Positions 6,480-12,863 of a DNA stretch of 15,489 nt are shown here, piece after piece. Under the pieces are notes generated by a model. That model had not been told where the DNA came from, ran no database searches, and was given only the letters and a program-made list of their open reading frames with translations. This DNA is from Bacteroidota bacterium (lineage in GTDB: Bacteria; Bacteroidota; Ignavibacteria; T3Sed10-11): positions 1 through 15,489 of the forward strand of contig SKXH01000051.1 of the NCBI GenBank assembly GCA_007128495.1. Reading direction: 5' to 3'. Each line of letters starts with the position of its first letter. Positions within the stretch are counted from its first letter, which is position 1. Both the position numbers and the translations under genes were made by a program.

Positions 6480-7655
6480 ATGAAACAGCCCAACATCTAT
6501 CTCGATTACAGCGCAACCACACCGGTCGATACGGCAGTATTCGATGCGATGCAGCCGTATTTTTCAGATATATACGGCAATGCCTCATCGGTTCATGCCT
6601 ACGGTCGCAGAGCAAAAGCCGCGCTCGAACGGAGCCGCGAGATCATCGCTGCCGAACTGGGCGTCTACCCGGGTGAATTACTGTATACCTCCGGCGGTAC
6701 GGAATCGAATAACACGGCGCTCATCGGTACTGCCCTTGCATTGCGCAGAAGCGACAAATCCCACATTATAACCTCGAAAGCAGAACATCAGGCGGTGCTT
6801 GAACCGTGCGAGCTTTTGGAGTCGATTGGCTTTACGGTGACATATCTCGATGTCAACCGGTACGGTGCAGTCGAAGCCGATGTGCTTGTGGATGCCTTCC
6901 GTCCGGAGACGGGACTTGTTTCGTTGATGCATGCAAACAATGAGCTCGGTACGCTGAACGATATCTTAACATTCGGCAATCTCTGCCACGAACACGGTAT
7001 CCTTTTTCATACAGATATCGTTCAATCCTTTGCAAAGCTCCCGATCAATCTCAGCGAATTACCGGTAGATCTTGCATCCATATCGGCACATAAAATATAT
7101 GGTCCGAAAGGGATTGGTGCGTTGTATATACGTAAAGGGATAGAGGTGGACAGGTTCCAGCACGGGGGTGGTCAGGAGCGCGGACGAAGAGGCGGCACGG
7201 AGAATGTCGCGTTATCCGTCGGGTTTGCAAAAGCCGTTGAGCGGATGCAGGAGGAACGCAACAAAGAAACGGAACGGCTTCGAATGCTGCGTGAACAGCT
7301 CCTTCACAATCTGCAGGAAAAGCTAAACGGGATACATATTAATACCGATCTTACCGAGTCGGTAAGCCATATCTTAAACATCTCGTTCGATGCTGCGAAA
7401 ATTTCTGTAGACGGCGAGGCATTGCTCATGGGATTGGATACGGCCGGACTCTCCGTTTCGAACGGCTCTGCGTGTACGTCCGGATCGCTAGAGCCGTCGC
7501 ACGTGCAGCTTGCGATCGGACACGATGCACCCACCGCAAAATCAGCCATCCGGTTTTCGCTCGGCAGGTATACTGCGGAAGAAGAGATCAGGAAAGCAGG
7601 TGATATCGTCGCGGAGGTTGTTTCGAAAATCGGTCGTCCGGCAGAAACCGTTTGA
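6480..7655 (+). CDS. Cysteine desulfurase (NifS/IscS family)
   Basis: 391 aa PLP-dependent enzyme that takes sulfur from cysteine for Fe-S clusters and tRNA thiolation. The active-site Lys205 lies in SAHKIYGPKG, PLP-contacting residues are H103, D179 and Q182, and the sulfur-carrying Cys332 is in SNGSACTSGSLEPSHV. The GSACTSG loop is the long one of group I (NifS/IscS), not SufS. Residues near the N-terminus, YLDYSATTPVD, are typical. No IscU, IscR or MnmA gene is adjacent in the window, so its sulfur acceptor is not indicated. I chose ATG 6480; TTG 6471 would add only three residues, and neither has a good ribosome binding site. It begins 33 bases after the Spy-like gene. Confidence 0.93.
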   Translation: MKQPNIYLDYSATTPVDTAVFDAMQPYFSDIYGNASSVHAYGRRAKAALERSREIIAAELGVYPGELLYTSGGTESNNTALIGTALALRRSDKSHIITSKAEHQAVLEPCELLESIGFTVTYLDVNRYGAVEADVLVDAFRPETGLVSLMHANNELGTLNDILTFGNLCHEHGILFHTDIVQSFAKLPINLSELPVDLASISAHKIYGPKGIGALYIRKGIEVDRFQHGGGQERGRRGGTENVALSVGFAKAVERMQEERNKETERLRMLREQLLHNLQEKLNGIHINTDLTESVSHILNISFDAAKISVDGEALLMGLDTAGLSVSNGSACTSGSLEPSHVQLAIGHDAPTAKSAIRFSLGRYTAEEEIRKAGDIVAEVVSKIGRPAETV

Positions 7656-7758
7656 ACATAACCCGCCGTTTCTGTATCTTTATCCGTTAACGAATGTGAG
7701 GCACAATCATCTTGTATTAAAAGACAAAACTATTGTTTTATATATTAGATTTTATCTC

Positions 7759-8796
7759 ATGAATGAACGTAACCCCAACATAATTCTCGGTATCGAAACA
7801 TCGTGCGATGAAACTTCCGCTGCGGTGCTTGATAGCGGTACGGTTAAATCGAATATCATCTCATCGCAGGTAGTGCATAAAGAATACGGCGGTGTTGTGC
7901 CGGAGCTTGCTTCGCGTGCGCATATGAAAATGATCGTGCCGATCATGCAGGAAGCGCTTGCCCAGGCGGACGTATCCCTCGAAGATGTCGATGCGGTGGC
8001 GGCGGTGTACGGTCCCGGACTCGTAGGCGCGTTGCTGGTCGGGTTGAACTTCGGCAAAGCCCTCGCGTGGACGCGGGATATCCCCTTTATCGGCGTTAAT
8101 CATATGGAGGGACATATTTATTCAACCTTTCTTGAGGATGAAAAACCGGAGTATCCGTTCATCTGTTTGACCGTGTCGGGTGGACACACGGATTTATTGT
8201 ATATCAAAGGACCTCTTGTGTACGAGCGTCTGGGAAGAACCCGCGACGATGCGGCGGGTGAGGCGTTCGATAAGGTGGCAAAAATGCTCGGCATCGGATA
8301 TCCCGGCGGTCCGGTGATCGATAAACTGGCGCGGGATGGAAATCCCGATGCAATATCGTTTCCCCGCTCGTATGCACAGGCGGAGCATTACGATTTCAGC
8401 TTCAGCGGATTGAAGACCGCCGTGTTATATTATCTGCGGGACAGAGATTTACTTGCTGGTGACGGTGAACCGGTAGCCGGACCTCCGGTATTGAACGATA
8501 TATGTGCATCGTTTCAGGAGGCAATTGTTGATTCGCTTGTTGAGAAAACACGACGGGCAGTTGTAGGGCGGGATATTAAACACGTAGCAGTTGCGGGAGG
8601 GGTTTCAGCAAATTCAAGATTGCGGGAATCATTTAAGGCAATGGCCGCGAAGACCGGTGTCAAGGTGCATTTCCCGCGGTTAGAGTACTGTACCGATAAC
8701 GCTGCAATGATCGCGTATGCAGGGTGGCTGCGTTCGCAAAGGGGTGAAACTTCATCTGCGACGCTCACGGCAGTTCCGAACCTTAACGTTGCATAG
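7759..8796 (+). CDS. tsaD: tRNA N6-adenosine threonylcarbamoyltransferase TsaD
   Basis: 345 aa, normal TsaD length. It transfers the threonylcarbamoyl group to A37 of ANN-decoding tRNAs (t6A), with TsaB and TsaE. The ASKHA fold is marked by GIETSCDETS (11-20), the metal-binding H115-MEG-H119 in VNHMEGH, SGGHTDLL (140-147), GYPGGP (180-185), GGVSAN (280-285) and D313 in TDNAAM. The start is ATG 7759: the open frame runs further upstream but that part overlaps the cysteine desulfurase and has no TsaD-like sequence. The 103-base gap before it is A/T-rich near the start (TTGTAT at 7712 and TTTTAT at 7736, 18 apart, are only weak promoter boxes). Confidence 0.96.
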   Translation: MNERNPNIILGIETSCDETSAAVLDSGTVKSNIISSQVVHKEYGGVVPELASRAHMKMIVPIMQEALAQADVSLEDVDAVAAVYGPGLVGALLVGLNFGKALAWTRDIPFIGVNHMEGHIYSTFLEDEKPEYPFICLTVSGGHTDLLYIKGPLVYERLGRTRDDAAGEAFDKVAKMLGIGYPGGPVIDKLARDGNPDAISFPRSYAQAEHYDFSFSGLKTAVLYYLRDRDLLAGDGEPVAGPPVLNDICASFQEAIVDSLVEKTRRAVVGRDIKHVAVAGGVSANSRLRESFKAMAAKTGVKVHFPRLEYCTDNAAMIAYAGWLRSQRGETSSATLTAVPNLNVA

Positions 8797-8809
8797 AATG
8801 TTTTAGTAT

Positions 8810-9115
8810 ATGGATTTTGAAAAGAAAATAGAGAAGCACCGGAAAGAAATAGATACTATCGATAGGCAGCTTGTAGAGCTGTTCAATCGACGGGCTGAAC
8901 ACGCTATTGAAATCGGTACCATGAAAAAGGAACGGGGAATTCCCGTCTACGATCCTGAGCGGGAAAATGAAATTTTTCGTAACTTAAAGCAGGCAAATAA
9001 CGGACCGCTCACGGCCGGTGCCATACAGCGTTTGTTTGAACGAATTATCGATGAATCACGAAGAATTGAGCGCGGTTCCGTCGAATCGCGTGATGAAGAA
9101 TCAGAAGGAACATAG
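8810..9115 (+). CDS. Chorismate mutase, AroQ class, monofunctional
   Basis: 101 aa all-helical chorismate mutase domain converting chorismate to prephenate for Phe/Tyr synthesis. Residues align with the E. coli P-protein mutase domain: R11, R28, K39, D48, R51, E52 and S83 (Ser84 in E. coli). The position of E. coli Gln88 is Glu87 here. The signature YDPERENEI (47-55) is clear. No prephenate dehydratase or DAHP synthase domain is attached, so it is monofunctional. It starts 13 bases after tsaD with no recognisable ribosome binding site, and its TAG stop abuts the GTG start of mltG. It is probably cotranscribed with both. Confidence 0.9.
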   Translation: MDFEKKIEKHRKEIDTIDRQLVELFNRRAEHAIEIGTMKKERGIPVYDPERENEIFRNLKQANNGPLTAGAIQRLFERIIDESRRIERGSVESRDEESEGT

Positions 9116-10225
9116 GTGGAAATGAAGGAAGTTATGAATGAGCAGGGAAAAGGAAGCCGGAGTAAAATTTTACTTATATCAGCCGGTGTTATTACTTTCC
9201 TCATTATTATCTTATCAATTTTTATTTACCGTGCTTTTCATTCGACGAATTACCCGGCCGGTGAGCCGGTCGTGGTTACAATTCCGAAAGGTGCAAGTTT
9301 CAGCGCCATTGCCGATTTATTGCACGAAAACAACGTGATCGAAAGCAGGTTTGCATTTTATCTTGCCGGTAGAATTCTTAGTTGGGAAGAAAAACTGCAA
9401 AGCGGAATGTTTGAAATCCCTCCGGCAATAACAAACTATGAGTTATTAAAAGATCTTCGTTACGGCAGATTACGAAAAGTATTTGATGTCACCATCTTCG
9501 AAGGATATACCATAAACCGGATAGCGGGACAGCTTCAGCGGAGAATGAATCTCGACTCGACGAAAGTGGTTCAACTGGCAAACGATTCTACGCTTGCCGC
9601 ACAATACGGATTGGATCATGGGACTTTGAAGGGCTATCTTTTACCCGATCGATATAGATTTTTCGGTGATCACACAGAAAGAGATGTTATCGATATAATT
9701 ATGAATGAATTCTGGAAATTCTATGATGATTCGCTGCAAAGACGTACCGAAGAACTCGGATATTCGATACACGATGTAATTATAATGGCGTCGATCGTTG
9801 AGGGTGAAACGGTACTCGACCGGGAAAAGCCCACCGTCGCCGGTTTATATTACAACCGTATCCGGCGGCGTATGCCCCTGCAAGCCGATGCAACAGTACA
9901 GTATGCCCTTTCCGATGAGCCTCCGCGACGATTACTGTACCGTGACTACCGGGTGCAGTCGCCATTCAACACCTATCTTTACCGCGGTCTTCCTCCCGGA
10001 CCGATAAATAATCCCGGGCGAAATGCGATCCTTGCATCCTTGTATCCCGAAGATCATAATTATCTGTATATGGTGACCGACGGTACGGGCGGACATACAT
10101 TTTCCAAAACGTATAACGAGCATCTCCGTGCGGTACGACAGTTCAGGCAGTTTCGGGCCGAACGTGAGCGGGAACGGGAACTCGAAAAAGAGAAAGAACA
10201 GGCAGCGGGCGGCGGCAATGAGTAA
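9116..10225 (+). CDS. mltG: Endolytic peptidoglycan transglycosylase MltG (YceG)
   Basis: 369 aa inner-membrane protein whose periplasmic domain cuts growing glycan strands and ends their elongation. A short cytoplasmic tail is followed by a membrane helix (about 17-41), a LysM-like subdomain with VVVTIPKGASFSAIADLL (about 52-69), then the YceG catalytic domain with GYLLPDRYRF (173-182) and catalytic Glu229 in IMASIVEGET. Later signatures are PLQADATVQYAL (254-265) and SPFNTYLYRGLPPGPINNPG (282-301). The C-terminus is a highly charged ERERELEKEKE tail. The start is GTG 9116, directly after the chorismate mutase stop, with AAGGAA 5 bases upstream; ATG 9122 is an alternative. The end overlaps the next gene by 8 bases. 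Confidence 0.95.
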   Translation: MEMKEVMNEQGKGSRSKILLISAGVITFLIIILSIFIYRAFHSTNYPAGEPVVVTIPKGASFSAIADLLHENNVIESRFAFYLAGRILSWEEKLQSGMFEIPPAITNYELLKDLRYGRLRKVFDVTIFEGYTINRIAGQLQRRMNLDSTKVVQLANDSTLAAQYGLDHGTLKGYLLPDRYRFFGDHTERDVIDIIMNEFWKFYDDSLQRRTEELGYSIHDVIIMASIVEGETVLDREKPTVAGLYYNRIRRRMPLQADATVQYALSDEPPRRLLYRDYRVQSPFNTYLYRGLPPGPINNPGRNAILASLYPEDHNYLYMVTDGTGGHTFSKTYNEHLRAVRQFRQFRAERERERELEKEKEQAAGGGNE

Positions 10226-10919
10226 AATTCTTTGTATGGTATATTTTACCGTTGGCTTATTGCTGATATCCGGTGTTCCAACCGAGCTTTTCGGGCAACG
10301 CGAGCAGCGACAGCAAAGGGGGATCACTCCGGCAGAAGCGTTTAAGGAATTCGAGCGCAAGGTAATCGCACTTGATAATTATCAGATGACATTTACTGTA
10401 TCGACCGAAGGAATGATTGAATCGAAAATTGAGGGAACAATAACCGTGCGGGGAGGAGAAAGAATCGACCTTACAGCCGATGGAACCTACGATGGTCGGC
10501 GTGTGAGTGTACACCTGCACGCTGACGGCACCCGTCTAACCGGCGGTACGCGGGCAGAAACTTTCGAAGCGGCAGCACCGGAGGATTTCTACTCGTTTTT
10601 TGTGATGGGATATACTCGATTAGGTTTATCGTATCTTATTATGCGCCTGATTGCAAGCGAACCGCCCCTGTATCCGGAGTCGGACGAGGAGGAGGATGAA
10701 TGGGTAGAGATAACCTACATCAGCACCGGTGAGAGGCGCTTTGTCGGCAATGTTGAGGCGTTCCCGTTCGGTATGCGGTATAATGTCTTTGGTGAGTCGA
10801 TGGGTGAGGGGCGCCTGTGGATCAATGTAAACAGCGGGCTACCATTCAGACGTGAAGGTTCTCTTCGTCTTGAGGATGGAACGGTGAACGTAGTGGAATT
10901 CTACGGTTTTAGTCGGTAA
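10218..10919 (+). CDS. Exported LolA-like / outer-membrane lipoprotein-sorting-like protein
   Basis: 233 aa. Residues 1-25 form a signal peptide, with probable cleavage after ELFG, leaving Gln first. The mature part begins with a helix (PAEAFKEFERKVIALDNYQ) followed by repeated beta strands (MTFTVSTEGMIESKIEGTI, RIDLTADGTYDGRRVSVHL). It ends with LWINVNSGLPFRREGSLRLEDGTVNVVEFY, the pattern seen in LolA, LppX and DUF2092-like proteins. An acidic loop SDEEEDEW lies near residue 155. The fold call is by pattern only, and the function could be lipid or lipoprotein binding or something else. ATG 10218 is preferred because it gives a clean signal peptide; the frame continues upstream within mltG without one. 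It overlaps mltG by 8 bases and has no ribosome binding site of its own, which suggests translational coupling. Confidence 0.6.
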   Translation: MSKILCMVYFTVGLLLISGVPTELFGQREQRQQRGITPAEAFKEFERKVIALDNYQMTFTVSTEGMIESKIEGTITVRGGERIDLTADGTYDGRRVSVHLHADGTRLTGGTRAETFEAAAPEDFYSFFVMGYTRLGLSYLIMRLIASEPPLYPESDEEEDEWVEITYISTGERRFVGNVEAFPFGMRYNVFGESMGEGRLWINVNSGLPFRREGSLRLEDGTVNVVEFYGFSR

Positions 10920-10991
10920 AAATTTTGATAAAGTTAAACACAAAAATAAGTAACGCATAATTCAGGAAAGAACTATTACCAACCCCGACTG

Positions 10992-11015
10992 CTGAAAACT
11001 GAAAACTCGAAACTG
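10992..11015 (+). repeat. Short tandem heptamer array upstream of the 2H phosphoesterase
   Basis: Three tandem copies of a 7-base unit (CTGAAAA, CTGAAAA, CTCGAAA) and a partial fourth (CTG) end 8 bases before the ATG at 11024. The array fills most of the place where a ribosome binding site would be, and none is otherwise visible. The gap from 10920 to 11023 holds nothing else that I recognise. Confidence 0.6.
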
Positions 11016-11023
11016 TAATCTTT

Positions 11024-11623
11024 ATGTCCCGATACGCCGTTGACATAGTATTGCTTCCACCCGATGAAATTATCATCAAGGCAATAGAGTTTAACCGGGA
11101 ATTAGTACGGCATAACCCGCCGAAAGTTGAACTGAACAAAACAAATTGTATCCCGCACATATCGTTATCAATGGGTGTATTACAGGAAACCGACATTAAT
11201 CCGTTTACCCGGGATCTCACGTCGTTAGCCGGGAAACACGATCCGCTGCAATTACGTTGTAAAGGTATCTATGCCGTCGATATTCCCACGGGCGAAAAAG
11301 TTTCCGGTATAGCGATTGAAAATTCGGATGAGTTGTATGCTCTTCATAAGGACGTGATGGATTTAAGCGGCAGATACTTGACAAATGATGCCGAAATCGC
11401 TATGGTATTTTCACCGCCGCCGGTAGAGAAGGTGACACTGGATTTTATTAATAATTATCCCCGGAAATCCGCATATGAGAATTTTAATCCGCATATAACG
11501 CTCGGGGTTGGAGAGATGGTCGATCGAGGATTTACATTTGAATTTTCAGCATCGACGCTGGCTTTATTTCATCTCGGAAACTATTGTACATGCAGGTTGA
11601 TGATGGCTGAGATACAGTTGTAA
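11024..11623 (+). CDS. 2H phosphoesterase (2'-5' RNA ligase family) protein
   Basis: 199 aa. Two H-x-S/T motifs, H45-I-S47 (PHISLSMG) and H157-I-T159 (PHITLGVG), about 110 residues apart, define the 2H phosphoesterase fold. Members include the RNA ligase/cyclic phosphodiesterase ThpR/LigT and relatives acting on 2',3'-cyclic nucleotides. The sequence between the motifs is not obviously LigT-like, so the substrate is unknown. No signal peptide, so cytoplasmic. The start at ATG 11024 gives a beta strand leading into the fold; no ribosome binding site is visible because the heptamer array lies there. It stands alone, with gaps of about 105 bases on each side. Confidence 0.83.
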   Translation: MSRYAVDIVLLPPDEIIIKAIEFNRELVRHNPPKVELNKTNCIPHISLSMGVLQETDINPFTRDLTSLAGKHDPLQLRCKGIYAVDIPTGEKVSGIAIENSDELYALHKDVMDLSGRYLTNDAEIAMVFSPPPVEKVTLDFINNYPRKSAYENFNPHITLGVGEMVDRGFTFEFSASTLALFHLGNYCTCRLMMAEIQL

Positions 11624-11727
11624 TACTTAGAGATATTACTTACATTGTCTCAGCGTGTGGGAAGGATTTATATCTGTTCGAGAATTTTACAAAGCAAGAT
11701 AAATTAGAACGGAGAAGAAAGGATTCT

Positions 11728-12249
11728 ATGTGTGAATATAAGGATGAAAGACCGATAAGGAAGAATTCCGTGAATTTGATGGTTTGGTTTCCGGTAATTG
11801 CCATTGTGTTGTTTTTTATGTTTCCGCTCAAGGCACAGGGATACGGTTGGGGAACAGGACTGGAGGTTGCAGACTACAGGGATGTCCCACTTGTAATAGA
11901 ACGCCTACCGGGAGAAGCTGAACAGATAGGATTACAAGCCGAGCGGATCAGAACAAAAACGGAGTTGCGACTACGAACAGCCGGTCTTCGTCCCACCGTG
12001 CATGAGGGAGATCATTATTTATATATACAGGTGAATGTCGTCTCGCGTGCGTTCCAAATCACACTGGAATTTAAGCGTCCGGTCTCATATAAGACAGCGG
12101 ACAGCCGGACATATTCCAAGCTCGGTATAGTATGGAATACAACGGTCACCGGTACTCACGAAAATGATCCCGAATATATAATTACCACAATTGATACATT
12201 ACTGGACCGGTTTATAAATGAATACCTCGCTTCGAATGATATCGACTAA
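11728..12249 (+). CDS. Exported protein of unknown function
   Basis: 173 aa; I do not recognise a named family. A charged N-terminal tail (1-16) precedes a hydrophobic segment (about 18-36) ending LKAQG, a probable signal peptide cleavage site, so the rest is periplasmic or surface-exposed. The mature part begins with PLVIERLPGEAEQIGLQAERIRT-like sequence, a helix (IRTKTELRLRTAGLRP), then beta strands (HYLYIQVNVVSRAFQITLEF) and a final helix (TIDTLLDRFINEYLASND). This alpha/beta layout with a C-terminal helix is regular and looks like a real small domain. AAAGGA about 6 bases before ATG 11728 supports the start. It lies 49 bases before msrB with no terminator between, so the two may be cotranscribed. 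Confidence 0.7.
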   Translation: MCEYKDERPIRKNSVNLMVWFPVIAIVLFFMFPLKAQGYGWGTGLEVADYRDVPLVIERLPGEAEQIGLQAERIRTKTELRLRTAGLRPTVHEGDHYLYIQVNVVSRAFQITLEFKRPVSYKTADSRTYSKLGIVWNTTVTGTHENDPEYIITTIDTLLDRFINEYLASNDID

Positions 12250-12281
12250 TTTATAATGGTATGCCCGTCTATCCATAATTA

Positions 12282-12297
12282 TATTCCTCGTGGAATA
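12282..12297 (+). promoter_or_regulatory. Perfect dyad covering the msrB translation start region
   Basis: TATTCC (12282-12287) and GGAATA (12292-12297) form a perfect 6-bp inverted repeat around TCGT, ending one base before the msrB ATG (12299). The only Shine-Dalgarno-like bases, GGAA, lie inside its right arm. It may be an RNA hairpin limiting msrB translation, or an operator; a perfect TATAAT lies upstream at 12252-12257 without a good -35. Confidence 0.45.
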
Positions 12298-12298
12298 A

Positions 12299-12778
12299 AT
12301 GATGATAAGTAAAAATAAATTTTTACTGGTTTTAATAAGCTTATTTCTGGGAGTGATATCTTGCAAAGGACAAACGGATATGGACAAAAAAACCTATAAC
12401 GAACTAACACCTGAGGAAGAGCGTGTTATCAAACAAAAGGGTACGGAGAGACCGTTCACCGGCAAGTACGATAACTTTTATGAGAACGGAACCTATCACT
12501 GTAAACGGTGCAATGCACTGCTCTATAGATCAAACGATAAATTCTCTTCGGGGTGCGGCTGGCCGAGCTTCGACGATGAAGTTCAAGGCGCTGTAAAGCG
12601 GGAGCATGACGCCGACGGTATGCGGACGGAGATCCTCTGTGCAAACTGTGATGCTCACCTGGGACATGTTTTCGAAGGTGAAGGATTCACCGATAAAAAT
12701 GTCAGACATTGTGTGAATTCGATCTCGATGACATTTGTGCCGGAGGGGGAAGAGCTGCCCGAAGTTATTAAAAAGTAA
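12299..12778 (+). CDS. msrB: Peptide-methionine (R)-S-oxide reductase MsrB, lipoprotein form
   Basis: 159 aa. The N-terminus is a lipoprotein signal: a hydrophobic run (KFLLVLISLFLGVIS) followed by a lipobox Cys in GVISC at residue 22, so the enzyme should be anchored to the membrane on the periplasmic side. The MsrB domain follows: zinc ligands in CKRC and CANC pairs, SGCGWPSF with the usual resolving Cys, GHVF, and catalytic Cys in RHCVNSISM near the C-terminus. It reduces methionine-R-sulfoxide in oxidised envelope proteins; electrons would have to come through a periplasmic thiol system. No MsrA domain is fused and none is adjacent. ATG 12299 is followed by another ATG at 12302; the local dyad hides the GGAA ribosome binding site. 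Confidence 0.93.
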   Translation: MMISKNKFLLVLISLFLGVISCKGQTDMDKKTYNELTPEEERVIKQKGTERPFTGKYDNFYENGTYHCKRCNALLYRSNDKFSSGCGWPSFDDEVQGAVKREHDADGMRTEILCANCDAHLGHVFEGEGFTDKNVRHCVNSISMTFVPEGEELPEVIKK

Positions 12779-12863
12779 CAACTGACATTTTTGTATTTTT
12801 TTTCTTTTTCTATCTGTATCCTTCCCTTATAGCATCCATTTCAGAATATTCCTATATTTGAAA

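Noticed and set aside
7510..7758. Upstream extension of the tsaD reading frame, adding 83 residues
   Set aside because: It overlaps the end of the cysteine desulfurase in another frame and has no TsaD-like sequence; ATG 7759 gives normal TsaD length and N-terminus.
10128..10217. Upstream extension of the LolA-like reading frame inside mltG
   Set aside because: It would bury the signal peptide 30 residues into the protein; ATG 10218 gives a proper N-terminal signal.
11620..11639. GTAATA ... TATTAC inverted repeat at the end of the 2H phosphoesterase gene, as terminator
   Set aside because: The stem is 6 A/T-rich pairs and no T run follows.
11645..11674. TTGTCT and TATATC (18 apart) as promoter of the hypothetical gene at 11728
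   Set aside because: Both hexamers are poor matches; the chance level in A/T-rich gaps is high.
12785..12815. T-rich stretch after msrB as terminator
   Set aside because: There is no stable hairpin directly before the T run.
12853..12860. TATATTTG as a Bacteroidota-type -7 promoter box before the LAL regulator
   Set aside because: It fits TAnnTTTG, but no TTTG-like -33 box lies at the right distance, and it is only four bases from the ATG.
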